Positions 1-8,657 of a stretch of 35,744 nucleotides of DNA are shown here, piece by piece. The notes under the pieces were generated by a model. It searched no databases, had not been told where the DNA came from, and saw only the letters and a list, made by a program, of their open reading frames with translations. How positions within the stretch are numbered: the first letter of the stretch is position 1; each line of letters opens with the position of its first letter. The stretch is from NCBI GenBank assembly GCA_001553355.1, contig KQ960831.1, positions 1 through 35,744 on the forward strand, given 5' to 3'. Both the position numbers and the translations under genes were made by a program. This DNA comes from Veillonellaceae bacterium DNF00626 (GTDB lineage: Bacteria > Bacillota > Negativicutes > Veillonellales > Dialisteraceae).

Positions 1-1244
1 AAGGCGGAGATACGCATATCAAGACAGCTGTGGATGGTGCTCATATAACGCTTGTGACAGATAGTAATAATATCAATCTTAAAGATGATGCAGAAGTACG
101 TAATGTTTTGACAGCATTGGCAGGGAAATTGTATTATGATGCAGCTAAAACTAATGGACAGAGTACAACCGGTGAAAATAAGTTAACGAGTAAAGTTAGT
201 ATTGCTGAAGGTTTGACATCTTCTTCAAAATCACTGTTTATAGCAGACTTGACATTTAAGAATATGAATGGTCAGGGAGAATTGAAAGCAGATGCAAAGA
301 TCACTCCGTTACCAAAACCTCCTATTAAAGATGGCGAGTATGAAACTCCAGCTATGCAAGGAGTGCGTAGTTCTATGATGAACGCAAGTCTGAATTGGCA
401 GATGCTTGCTCGTGAATTTGGCGGACGTATGGCAGAAATTCATCATGGGGCAGAAGATGGAGCTTGGGCACGAGTTAATCATGTAAAATCTACATATCGT
501 GGAAATATGGTGATGGATGCACAAGATACCACTATTCAAGTTGGTTTTGATAAGGTTCTTAGTGATAGTTGGAATGTCGGTATTGGATTAGCGTATCAAG
601 AAGGTCAAGCTGATTATCAATATGATGGAAAAGGCGATTATAAGAATTATGCAGTGGGAATTTATGCAACACACAATTTGAAAGATGGTGCGTACTTTGA
701 CTTAAGTGCGAAGATTGGTCAAGTTAAGAATGATTTCATTGTTAAAATGAAAATGAAAGATGATTTAGCTGGTAGTTATATAACTAAAGGAATAGCAGCT
801 ACTGTACAATATGGTAAACGAATGATTCAAACCGGTGGCAGTTATATCGAGCCACAGATTCAATTGACGTGGTCGGGGTTGTCAGGGAAAAAATATGATG
901 CTAAATCAGGCACAGAAATATTAACGATTGATCAAAAACCCTATACAAGTTTGGTAGGCAGGATTGGTGTAGAAGCCGGTATGGGTAATGAACGGAGTCG
1001 CTTGTTTGCTCGTGCCAGCATCGCTCATGAATTCTTAGGCGATATTGAAGGTGATTATATGGCTAAAGATGGCGGTTTGAAAACCACAAAGTTTGAGATG
1101 AAAGACAGTTGGCTTGAACTTGGTGTGGGTGGAAGATATAGTTTAGCAGAAAATACAGCATTATCTTTCAGTCTGAGTAGAGATATGACCGGTAATTATC
1201 GTCGTGAATGGAATGTTGGTGTACGTTTGGACTATAGATTCTAA
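1..1244 (+). CDS. Autotransporter, C-terminal part (5' end outside window)
   Basis: This frame is open from the window edge, so the gene starts upstream; the GTG at 30 is internal. What remains is about 100 residues of passenger, a Pro-rich linker (around nt 300-335) and a C-terminal beta-barrel of about 300 residues. The barrel begins near the motif ETPAMQGVRSS and ends in RLDYRF, with the terminal Phe typical of proteins folded into an outer membrane by the Bam complex. The barrel aligns by eye with that of the next gene (GVRSS/GIRSS, QVGFDK, GKR, QKPYTSLVGRIG/QKPLLSVVGKLG, AHEF, KDSWLELGVGG/KDTWFELEAGG), so the two are tandem paralogues. Likely role: surface adhesin or display protein; the passenger function cannot be told from this fragment. 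A strong terminator follows. Confidence 0.85.
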   Translation, partial: GGDTHIKTAVDGAHITLVTDSNNINLKDDAEVRNVLTALAGKLYYDAAKTNGQSTTGENKLTSKVSIAEGLTSSSKSLFIADLTFKNMNGQGELKADAKITPLPKPPIKDGEYETPAMQGVRSSMMNASLNWQMLAREFGGRMAEIHHGAEDGAWARVNHVKSTYRGNMVMDAQDTTIQVGFDKVLSDSWNVGIGLAYQEGQADYQYDGKGDYKNYAVGIYATHNLKDGAYFDLSAKIGQVKNDFIVKMKMKDDLAGSYITKGIAATVQYGKRMIQTGGSYIEPQIQLTWSGLSGKKYDAKSGTEILTIDQKPYTSLVGRIGVEAGMGNERSRLFARASIAHEFLGDIEGDYMAKDGGLKTTKFEMKDSWLELGVGGRYSLAENTALSFSLSRDMTGNYRREWNVGVRLDYRF

Positions 1245-1361
1245 GTTAGAGATAAATTGATAAAAGTATAAGAGATAACTGTGCTTGTAGCATGGGGTGT
1301 GCTTGTTTTCTCAGCTTTTGTCGAATGCCGGAATCCTTTAATTAGGGTTATGAAAATAAGA

Positions 1362-1409
1362 AAAGGAAAAGGAGTAGTTATATTATAAGATGACTGCTCC
1401 TTTTCCTTT
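1362..1409 (+). terminator. Intrinsic terminator of the first autotransporter
   Basis: A 17-bp stem (left arm 1362-1378, right arm 1393-1409, one G-U pair) closes a 14-nt loop. The A-rich left arm and T-rich right arm make it active-looking in both directions. Confidence 0.8.
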
Positions 1410-1680
1410 ATCTATTTATAGCATATAATTTGAGTATTTAATTTATTGAAATCCTGAATTCTAAAAATATCTACCTATTTGATAACAGTGTTAATATTTT
1501 CAATATATTAGATACGTTTTCATTTTTATAATCTAAAATATAGTTTAAGAGAAAAATACTATATAGAAGATAAAGAAAATTTTAGATTTATAAACGGGAA
1601 GAACTTTTAAAATTATAGAGGTTTTTCAATTATATAAACTTAAGGGAATAATAGAAAATAAATCATAACAATAAAAGTAT
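1410..1680. other. AT-rich spacer, no gene seen
   Basis: About 270 bases of very AT-rich DNA between the terminator and the promoter of the riboswitch leader. No ORF with a ribosome binding site, no convincing repeat and no RNA gene were seen. Confidence 0.5.
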
Positions 1681-1709
1681 TTAACGAAAGTTTTACATAA
1701 AGATATAAT
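1681..1709 (+). promoter_or_regulatory. Promoter for the riboswitch-autotransporter transcript
   Basis: A perfect TATAAT (1704-1709) lies 17 bases after a TTAACG hexamer (1681-1686, 4 of 6 to consensus). Transcription would start near 1716, giving a leader of about 475 nt before the autotransporter start. Confidence 0.5.
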
Positions 1710-1755
1710 AATAAGAGATTCATAAAAAGGTAAAATTAAATAGCATGAATAAAAC

Positions 1756-1886
1756 GGAAACTTTTAGTTATATGGGAAATTTAGTGAAATACTGAAACTG
1801 GTCCGCAGCTGTAAAGGGAGTTTGTTCGTGGTAATGCCTTCGCCGGACGCGAACAGATGAGGAACTAAGTCAGAAAGCCAGCCGTT
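1756..1886 (+). promoter_or_regulatory. Cobalamin (adenosylcobalamin-type) riboswitch aptamer
   Basis: The conserved core is readable in order: GGGAA followed by a GTGAAA segment (about 1774-1791), the CTGGTCCGCAGCTGTAA block (1798-1814), and the B12 box AAGTCAGAAAGCCAGCC (1867-1883). Spacing and order match the cobalamin riboswitch family, whose members sense B12 and usually shut off B12 transport or synthesis genes. Here the next gene on the strand is a large autotransporter, which is an unusual target. No TonB receptor or B12 transporter follows directly. Confidence 0.88.
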
Positions 1887-1897
1887 TTAAAAGACTT

Positions 1898-1960
1898 GCG
1901 CGACATAAGTAATATGCATTGAATATTATTGAGAAAATTGCTTTTATGATGTGGCTTTTT
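1898..1960 (+). terminator. Possible expression-platform terminator of the riboswitch
   Basis: A weak stem pairs GC.ACAT (1898-1906) with ATGT.GC (1949-1955) around a long, partly self-paired loop, followed by T5 (1956-1960). It sits just after the aptamer, where a terminator-type expression platform would be. The stem has mismatches and the alternative pairing with the aptamer was not established. Confidence 0.35.
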
Positions 1961-2051
1961 CGATGAAGATTCTTTGTTTAGTTTATGTACGCTTTTTTTT
2001 ACATAAAATGAAGTTATTTTTATGAAGTGAAAGAAAAAAGGAGTGAGGCAT

Positions 2052-2087
2052 ATGATTGTATTAAACCCTACTATTGAAAATTTCTAA
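2052..2087 (+). CDS. Possible 11-codon leader ORF
   Basis: An ATG at 2052 is preceded by a strong ribosome binding site (AAAAGGAGTGAGG) and encodes MIVLNPTIENF before a TAA. It lies between the B12 riboswitch and the autotransporter, and its second half forms the left arm of a long hairpin (2064-2119). No homologue is recognised. It may be a translated leader peptide or the remnant of a gene once controlled by the riboswitch; translation is unproven. Confidence 0.35.
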   Translation: MIVLNPTIENF

Positions 2088-2119
2088 AGGGAAAGAAGAA
2101 ATTTATGAAATAGTGGGTT
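2064..2119 (+). promoter_or_regulatory. Long hairpin in the autotransporter leader
   Basis: AACCC-ACTATT (2064-2075, one bulged T) pairs exactly with AATAGT-GGGTT (2109-2119), and inside it AAATTTC (2078-2084) pairs with GAAATTT (2098-2104), about 18 bp in all. No T-run follows directly, so it is not a standard terminator. It could control access to the downstream message or be an anti-terminator element. Confidence 0.5.
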
Positions 2120-2191
2120 CTCAAAAGATTGTTTTTGGTCGTATTTTATGATGATAGAACATGTATTTTGTATATGAGGAGGCAATTTATT

Positions 2192-5100
2192 ATGCGTAAA
2201 AATCAATTAAAAGCATGTATTATGAGTGGATTAGCTTGTGGAGTCATGATGGGTGTTATGGGACTAACGACAACTCCGGCACAAGCAGCAACGTATGAAG
2301 ATGAATTAATGGCTGATGTTAGCGATGGAGATTTAGAAAGTAGTAGTGCGGCATATACATATGGGCATGTGATGAGTTATGATAACAAAAATCAAGCAGT
2401 TATATATGATTTCCGTGGGGAAGATGTGACAGAAATCTCCGGACATGCAGTTTCTTCTATTAGTGTCATGCCGGGGTGCAACGCAAATGTACGGGCTAAT
2501 ATGTTAAAGCTGAAATCGGATATTGACGATTTTAGCCTTGCCGGCGGCGGTGTTATGATTAACGATAAAGGCCGATTAGATTTGAATGCGAAGGATATTT
2601 TAGTATCTTCTAACATGGAGAAGCAGTATCCTAATCACGGAATTGCGATGGCACATACCGGAATGGATGAAGGCGGAAAAGGAATTTTGAATGTGAATGG
2701 AGAAGTTATCATTAAGAAGAATATTGATGGTGATGTAGGTGTATTGAAACAGAGCTTTTCAAATAGTCCGGATTATGGTATTACCAGAGAAAAAAATTAC
2801 TGGGGGTATGATGATAGTTATAAAGGCGGGCGTTGGCTTCCAACCGGTGTATTTGGCGGACTGAGTGCCGGTAGTGTAATGAATTTCAATGTTCCGGTGT
2901 ATGTGGCAGTGAAAGGAACAGCGATACAGTCAGATCCCTATTATAAATGGCAGGGAATTGCTGATTATGATCTGATGACTGTTAATATAAATAAGGGTGG
3001 TTATATTCTGACACCCATAGATAAAAATATGGTAAGTTATTCAACGGCTAATTTTGGTGGTACTATCAATATCAATGTCCCAGAGGTAAATGGGAAGCGG
3101 GTTTTAGGGGATTCTCCTGTGTATATGGTGGGGAACGCCATTGTTATGAAAGATGATGGGCGAGGAGGTAAGTATTTCTTCCGTAATGGTAGAACGAATA
3201 TTGCTCTTACTACGCCTGATTCCTATTGGCGTGGCGCAATCGATAATACCGGTGCAGCACAGGTGGGTGAATTGAATCTTTATATACAAAATGGAGCCAA
3301 ATGGATTTGTGAACAAGTCGGGGCATTGAATGGCATGAGAGGCGATGAAATGCCTGAGGTGGAGAGTAAAGGACATTATGGAAATTATGATGGCATCCAT
3401 CATGTTAATTTTCTCATCGGGGGCGATACAGAAGCATCGGCAGGTATTTTACAACAAGAAGATGCAAGACCTATTACCGTGTCTTATTATGCTGGTCATA
3501 TGAAAGTACTATATTCAGATCCCAATGGAGATAATACATTTGCTAATCGAGGTTCTTTGACGATAGATCAAGCACAAAAGGGATCTGAAATTGTGATTAT
3601 GCCTATGGGGTATGTAAATGGAACTACTGTTGAAAGAATTCTTGGGGGTAAGGTTATTTACAAGGGAGGCAATAATCATTTATCGAAGAAAGTTTATGTG
3701 GGAGAAGGAATGCTACGCTCTGCTCAGATATATAGTAATGTTTTTATGGTAGAGAATAGAGAAACAATAAACACAGATGAAAATGCATTTTTTAATTCTT
3801 ACGTAAAAGCAGTAAAAGGAAATAATCAGTATGTAAAAGGATATATATCCGGTGATTCAGAAAAAGATAGTGCATGGATTAAAGAAAAAGTCTCTAAGGG
3901 AAATGGGAACTATGAATTTATCGAAGATACATCCCTTATAGCAGAAGATGAGAAAAATTTTGCAGTGGAGGTAGTAAAGGATATCCATATCAGCGCGAAA
4001 GATAAAAAACTATATGTAGCGGTAGAAAAATCCAAGAATAAATTGATCCGAGGATTATCCAACTATGTTCCTGGAGGCAAATTAACGATTGATGCAAAAG
4101 AAATTCATATATTGTCAGCAAATACTACATCTGGAAGAACAGAAAGCATTGGTATGAATTCTTCGAAGAAAGAGAAAAAAACAGAAGTCATATTGAATGG
4201 GAATGTATATGTTAATTCGATTAATGAAAGTGGTTACCTTTTAGGTGTTTATGCCAGTGGCAATTCTCATTTAGTCATTAACGGCGATTTTACGATGATA
4301 GGACCGGACGAAAAGCATCCCTGGGGATTGACTTATAAAAGGGAGCGTAAGGTAAATCCGGCGGTACAAGGTGGTATAGAGTATGGTGCCAACGGTTTAT
4401 ATGCCGGTAGTGATTATGGTATTCAACAAGGTCCTTATATTGAAGTAAACAGAAATGTGCATATAAAAGGGAAAGGGGAAGGCGTTTTTGCTAATGGCGG
4501 CGGATCTCGTATTGATATTATCGGCGGTGGATATATAGAAGTAGAACATAGCACCCATCCTTATTTTGCTTTATTAGCACAAAGTGGAATTGTTCACATC
4601 AATACTAACAAAGAAGGTACCGTTCCAAATAATAATAAATTGGTCATTAAGGGAGACATAGGAGTTATGCCTGGGTCTGTACATTCTAATGAACCTTTTA
4701 AAATATCAGAAGTGGTATTGGCACTTACTACATCGGATTCGTCTTTAACCGGTAAAATATTTAATGGCTTTAAGCCGATGCATATTAATAAAGGATTTAC
4801 CGGTAAAAATGTATTGTTTTTACAAAATGGTGCCACTTGGTATGATACTAGATATAATAAGACGGCTGCAGTAAGAGACGGAAATTGTTATATTACGACA
4901 TTATATGGTGGTAAAGATGAAAGTTCTGCAGGTATTATAGTTAAAAGCGCTGAGGTAGAAAGTGTGGGAGATATAAAAATAGATGAATTACAAGGATATG
5001 TAAAAATTATTTTTCCACACTTACGTATGGGGACATATATTACTGATTATCCCGGTAAGGTTGATATAGAAAAAGCTACAAAAGGTTCTTTTGTTACTAT

Positions 5101-6493
5101 CATAACTGATGCTAAAGAAATAGATGTGAATGATACAAATCAAATAAAAATGGTGTTAGAGAAATTAGTGGGTCATGTGCATTATAATGCAAAAGAAAAT
5201 AGAGATAATTTAAAGGGTAAAGCAGTAATTGGTGAAGGTCTCTTATCATCTCGTTATTTTATAGAGGCACCGATTAGTTATCCGAAAGGTAGGGGTGGTG
5301 GTATCGGTCTTGTAGACTTTAAAGAAATGAAGAAAATAAAACAAGATCCAAATCCGGAAAAAGATACAGATAAGTTGAAGACGGCATTTGATTTATGGAA
5401 AGAAAATCAAATAAAGAAAGCCGGGGATGATGCAGACAAAAAAGGCAAGGCTGAGAAGCTAACGATTGATGATTTTATTAATGAATTAAAAGGAAATTCA
5501 GAATCGGAAGAGAAACCGGAAACAGATATTATTATCACGGATGGTGATTTTGAAACAGGTGTCATGAAAGGGATTAGAAGTAGTATATTCTCTGCTATAT
5601 CCATGTATCGGGCACATAGTAATGATATGTTGAAGAGATTGGGTGATGTACGTTTGTTTAAGGCCGATACGGGTATTTGGGCTAAATATCAAGGCGGACA
5701 TACTGATATAGATACAAAAGATAAAAATAATGTACATGTCCAATTGGGACAAAAGTATAATATGCTTCAAGTTGGATTTGATAAAAGAATAAATCCGGCA
5801 ACTTTAGTAGGTGCTGCTTTTGATTATGGAACTACCAAAGATACTTATGAGTTTGGCGCCGGTAAAGGCCACATTGGTGGATTGGCAGTATATGGCATGG
5901 TAACAAAAGATAATGGCCTTTATGTAGACGTTATCGGTAAGTTTGGAAAGATGAAGGCGGATTACGATGTAGAGACTAAAGAGCATGCCATTTATAAAGT
6001 GATCGGAGAAAAAGCTTCCGGAAGTTATGAAGCGATGGCAACATCCCTTAGCGTGGAAGTCGGCAAGCGAATAGAGCGTACGCAAGGCTTCTATATGGAA
6101 CCAAAAGCAGAACTGACCTTGGGATACATCGGTGAACATAGTCATGATGTTGTGTCGGAAAAAGGAAATCGGATGAATGTAAAGCAAAAACCACTACTGA
6201 GTGTTGTTGGTAAGTTGGGGCTTTTGTTGGGAAGAAAAATGGAAAAAGGAAGTATGTTTGCCGGAGCTATGGTTGCTCATGAATTTGGAGGGAATTTGGA
6301 TACGGTCTTCAGTGTAGGGAAGAAAAGTAAAACAGTATCCATGGATTTAAAGGATACGTGGTTTGAGTTGGAAGCCGGCGGAACATGGAAGACAAGTGAA
6401 AATAGTTATATATATGGAACGCTTAGTAAGAATTTTGGTGCCTTCGTAAATGAAAAATGGAGAATTGATGCCGGCATTCGATTGGCGTTCTAA
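2192..6493 (+). CDS. Giant autotransporter (type V secretion), 1433 aa
   Basis: The start at 2192 follows AGGAGG with good spacing. An in-frame extension to a TTG at 2129 lacks such a site and would spoil the signal peptide. Residues 1-32 form a Sec signal ending TPAQA before ATYED. The passenger (about 33-1060) has the Gly/Asn-rich, short-strand repeats of a beta-helix and appears internally duplicated: LYIQNGAKW/LFLQNGATW, ALTTPDS/ALTTSDS, and GGDTEASAGI/GGKDESSAGI recur in the same order. A Lys/Glu-rich linker (about 1050-1118) leads to the barrel domain (about 1120-1433), which ends in RLAF. Likely surface-exposed; no protease or esterase motif was seen, so adhesion or display is the best guess. 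The leader carries a B12 riboswitch. Confidence 0.9.
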   Translation: MRKNQLKACIMSGLACGVMMGVMGLTTTPAQAATYEDELMADVSDGDLESSSAAYTYGHVMSYDNKNQAVIYDFRGEDVTEISGHAVSSISVMPGCNANVRANMLKLKSDIDDFSLAGGGVMINDKGRLDLNAKDILVSSNMEKQYPNHGIAMAHTGMDEGGKGILNVNGEVIIKKNIDGDVGVLKQSFSNSPDYGITREKNYWGYDDSYKGGRWLPTGVFGGLSAGSVMNFNVPVYVAVKGTAIQSDPYYKWQGIADYDLMTVNINKGGYILTPIDKNMVSYSTANFGGTININVPEVNGKRVLGDSPVYMVGNAIVMKDDGRGGKYFFRNGRTNIALTTPDSYWRGAIDNTGAAQVGELNLYIQNGAKWICEQVGALNGMRGDEMPEVESKGHYGNYDGIHHVNFLIGGDTEASAGILQQEDARPITVSYYAGHMKVLYSDPNGDNTFANRGSLTIDQAQKGSEIVIMPMGYVNGTTVERILGGKVIYKGGNNHLSKKVYVGEGMLRSAQIYSNVFMVENRETINTDENAFFNSYVKAVKGNNQYVKGYISGDSEKDSAWIKEKVSKGNGNYEFIEDTSLIAEDEKNFAVEVVKDIHISAKDKKLYVAVEKSKNKLIRGLSNYVPGGKLTIDAKEIHILSANTTSGRTESIGMNSSKKEKKTEVILNGNVYVNSINESGYLLGVYASGNSHLVINGDFTMIGPDEKHPWGLTYKRERKVNPAVQGGIEYGANGLYAGSDYGIQQGPYIEVNRNVHIKGKGEGVFANGGGSRIDIIGGGYIEVEHSTHPYFALLAQSGIVHINTNKEGTVPNNNKLVIKGDIGVMPGSVHSNEPFKISEVVLALTTSDSSLTGKIFNGFKPMHINKGFTGKNVLFLQNGATWYDTRYNKTAAVRDGNCYITTLYGGKDESSAGIIVKSAEVESVGDIKIDELQGYVKIIFPHLRMGTYITDYPGKVDIEKATKGSFVTIITDAKEIDVNDTNQIKMVLEKLVGHVHYNAKENRDNLKGKAVIGEGLLSSRYFIEAPISYPKGRGGGIGLVDFKEMKKIKQDPNPEKDTDKLKTAFDLWKENQIKKAGDDADKKGKAEKLTIDDFINELKGNSESEEKPETDIIITDGDFETGVMKGIRSSIFSAISMYRAHSNDMLKRLGDVRLFKADTGIWAKYQGGHTDIDTKDKNNVHVQLGQKYNMLQVGFDKRINPATLVGAAFDYGTTKDTYEFGAGKGHIGGLAVYGMVTKDNGLYVDVIGKFGKMKADYDVETKEHAIYKVIGEKASGSYEAMATSLSVEVGKRIERTQGFYMEPKAELTLGYIGEHSHDVVSEKGNRMNVKQKPLLSVVGKLGLLLGRKMEKGSMFAGAMVAHEFGGNLDTVFSVGKKSKTVSMDLKDTWFELEAGGTWKTSENSYIYGTLSKNFGAFVNEKWRIDAGIRLAF

Positions 6494-6554
6494 GTTGCTC
6501 AAAGAGTTTTTACGAAGAGTTGAGTTTTGTGATGAATAGATAGGTAGTAAAAGA

Positions 6555-6587
6555 AAAGGATGATATCCAAAGGATATCGTCCTTTTT
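6555..6587 (+). terminator. Terminator of the giant autotransporter
   Basis: A stem of about 14 bp (6555-6568 with 6572-6585, one G-T pair) closes a 3-nt AAA loop and ends in T5 (6583-6587). Confidence 0.85.
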
Positions 6588-6623
6588 CATTTGATTTGTG
6601 ATAGTGAGATAGAATTGTCAATC

Positions 6624-6653
6624 TTGACTTGAGGCGAGTGGATAAATTATACT
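6624..6653 (+). promoter_or_regulatory. Promoter of the bioW operon
   Basis: TTGACT (6624-6629) and TATACT (6648-6653), each 5 of 6 to consensus, are 18 bases apart. Downstream, TTGTAAAC (6688-6695) resembles one half-site of a Firmicute BirA operator, but no matching inverted half-site was found at the expected distance, so biotin repression is not claimed. Confidence 0.6.
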
Positions 6654-6730
6654 TTTTATTGTAGTAAAACGCAGAGAATATCGAGTATTTATTGTAAACA
6701 AATGTCAACTTAAAGGAAGAGGGAGTGCCT

Positions 6731-7495
6731 ATGTTGTACAGTGTGAAGATGCGTTCTAATTTGGGTGGTGTGCATGGCGTGGGAGGCCGGCATATTTCCG
6801 GAGCGGAGCGTATTGTGGATGAGTCGGCGTTGGATGAGGAGGTTCTGTCTATGATTCATCGAGCCAGGTGTCATGATCGAGGAAGCGCGGATTTCATTCA
6901 AGTAAAGGTGGAAGCGGTGGAAGAAAATCAAATTTCTTATGTGCCTTTGCTTGGCTTTTATCAGGTTGATACGACGACGAAAGAGGAAGGGCGTCAGGCG
7001 GCACGGAAGGAATTGGCACGAATCGGTGTGAGTGATGCGGCTATTTCTAAGGGGTTTGCTTTGCTTGATGCGCTTACGGATAGTGTGCGTGGGGCAATGG
7101 TTCTTGATGCCGTGTCCGGGGAGCGTCTGGATGATTTGGCGGAGCGTGGCGTTAGGTGCAGTAATATGGATATAGAGGATAGCGCCACTTATGAGGGGAA
7201 AATGAAGGCGGCCGGTCATGGGGGCATACATGCTCGTGAGGCTATGGTTTTGGCATCGAAAGTGGCTCATGCGCCCGGGGCTGTGGCGGAACTTTGTTGG
7301 TCTGATGATCCGCATTATGTCACCGGCTATGTGGCGTCTAAGAAGTTCGGTTATGGGCGCATTATGGTGCTGAAAGATTTGTGTGATCCGGTGGGCGGTC
7401 GTATCTTTTTCGTCAACCCCGGAACGGATATGAAAGCGTATGAAGATTATTTGCAAAATCAAGTGGTGTTAGTGAGGATGAATGATGAAGATTGA
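6731..7495 (+). CDS. bioW: 6-carboxyhexanoate-CoA ligase (pimeloyl-CoA synthetase)
   Basis: BioW joins free pimelate to CoA using ATP, making pimeloyl-CoA, the first committed biotin precursor in organisms that use BioW. The 254-residue sequence matches the family by eye from end to end: YSVKMR at the start, GGRHISGAERIV near residues 17-28, a central VRGAMVLDAVSGERLD, and the signature ELCWSDDPHYVTGYVASKKFGYGRI near 192-216. The family is usually about 250-260 residues. The ATG at 6731 follows GAGGGAG; a GTG two codons earlier (6725) is possible. It overlaps bioF by 14 bases, so the two are translationally coupled. No bioA, bioD or bioB is in the window, so the pathway is completed elsewhere. 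Confidence 0.95.
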   Translation: MLYSVKMRSNLGGVHGVGGRHISGAERIVDESALDEEVLSMIHRARCHDRGSADFIQVKVEAVEENQISYVPLLGFYQVDTTTKEEGRQAARKELARIGVSDAAISKGFALLDALTDSVRGAMVLDAVSGERLDDLAERGVRCSNMDIEDSATYEGKMKAAGHGGIHAREAMVLASKVAHAPGAVAELCWSDDPHYVTGYVASKKFGYGRIMVLKDLCDPVGGRIFFVNPGTDMKAYEDYLQNQVVLVRMNDED

Positions 7496-8657
7496 AGATA
7501 TCCCTCAGGTATTAAAGGAAATAGAAAAGGCCGGTTTGACTCGTCGTGTCGTAGATTATCGAATGAAGACAGCAACGCTTGCGATGGATCGAAGGGGAAC
7601 GGAATATATCGTTTTTAATTCTAATGATTATCTGGGCATGACGCATGAAAAAGAAGTGTTGGAAGCAGCGCGCCGGGCTATTTCTTTTGGCACAGGCTCA
7701 GGCGGTTCGCGTTTGGTCAGTGGCGCAACATTTGAAATATCTGATTTGGAGAAGGAATTATGCAAGGTGAAGCATAAGGAAGGGGCGCTTGTATTTAATA
7801 CGGGGTATATGGCGAATGTGGGCGTGCTTTATGCGCTTTCGGGGCCCGGGGATGTGATTTTTAGTGATGCACTGAATCACGCAAGTATTATTGACGGTTG
7901 TCGTATGGCAAGAGCCAAGGTGGTTGTGTATCCTCATGGAAATATGGCGCGACTTGAGGAATTACTCGCGGAAACGCCTTGTGACGGTGAACGGTTTATC
8001 GTGACTGACGGTGTATTTAGTATGGACGGAGATATTTGTCCGTTACCTGACTTAGTTCGGCTGAAAAGGAAATATCATGCGCGTCTTTTGGTAGATGATG
8101 CTCATGCTTTAGGGGTCATAGGGAAAAATGGCGGCGGCACATCAGATTATTTCCAAGAATATGATGTGGATTTACAAATCGGCACTTTGTCAAAGGCGTT
8201 AGGAGCAGAAGGCGGTTATGTGGCAGCTGATCCGCTGATTATTGATTATTTGAAAAACCGCTCACGGCCGTTTATATTTTCCACAGCCTTACCTGCTTCG
8301 ATCGGGGCGGCAGCGCTTACGGCATTGAAGCTTTTGCAGGCGTATCCACAGAGATTTACGGCGAAAGTGAATGAGAATACGACATACTTGAGAAATCGTT
8401 TGAAAGAAAGCGGTGTGTCGGTAAAAGAAGGAGAAACGCCTATTCTTCCTATTATGGTAGGTGATGAGAAAGAAGGGGTGCGATTGGCAGAGGCTTGCCT
8501 TAAGAGGGGTATTTTACTTTCCGCTATTCGTCCGCCGGCAGTGCCGAAGGGGACAAGTCGTCTTCGACTGACCGTAACGGCAGCACATACAAAAAATGAA
8601 CTAGATCAAGTTTGTCAAGTCCTTATAGAGGAGGGTAATCATTTATGGAAACAGTAA
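7482..8657 (+). CDS. bioF: 8-amino-7-oxononanoate synthase
   Basis: BioF condenses pimeloyl-CoA with L-alanine, releasing CO2 and CoA, to give 8-amino-7-oxononanoate. It is a cytoplasmic PLP enzyme of the alpha-oxoamine synthase family and uses the product of the upstream BioW. At 391 residues it is of normal length. Visible motifs: FNSNDYLGM near the N terminus, GSGGSRLVSG (72-81), VDDAHALGVIG (204-214) and GTLSKALG (234-241) with the PLP lysine at K238. The close relative glycine C-acetyltransferase cannot be fully excluded by eye, but the bioW neighbour settles the role. Two adjacent ATGs (7482, 7485) are possible; the second is better spaced from GAGGA. Confidence 0.93.
   Translation: MMKIEDIPQVLKEIEKAGLTRRVVDYRMKTATLAMDRRGTEYIVFNSNDYLGMTHEKEVLEAARRAISFGTGSGGSRLVSGATFEISDLEKELCKVKHKEGALVFNTGYMANVGVLYALSGPGDVIFSDALNHASIIDGCRMARAKVVVYPHGNMARLEELLAETPCDGERFIVTDGVFSMDGDICPLPDLVRLKRKYHARLLVDDAHALGVIGKNGGGTSDYFQEYDVDLQIGTLSKALGAEGGYVAADPLIIDYLKNRSRPFIFSTALPASIGAAALTALKLLQAYPQRFTAKVNENTTYLRNRLKESGVSVKEGETPILPIMVGDEKEGVRLAEACLKRGILLSAIRPPAVPKGTSRLRLTVTAAHTKNELDQVCQVLIEEGNHLWKQ

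Noticed and set aside
1982-2007. TTTATGTA/TACATAAA hairpin as terminator
   Set aside because: The T-run lies in the loop, not after the stem, so it does not fit an intrinsic terminator.
6688-6713. BirA operator before bioW
   Set aside because: Only one half-site-like TTGTAAAC is present; the inverted partner is missing.
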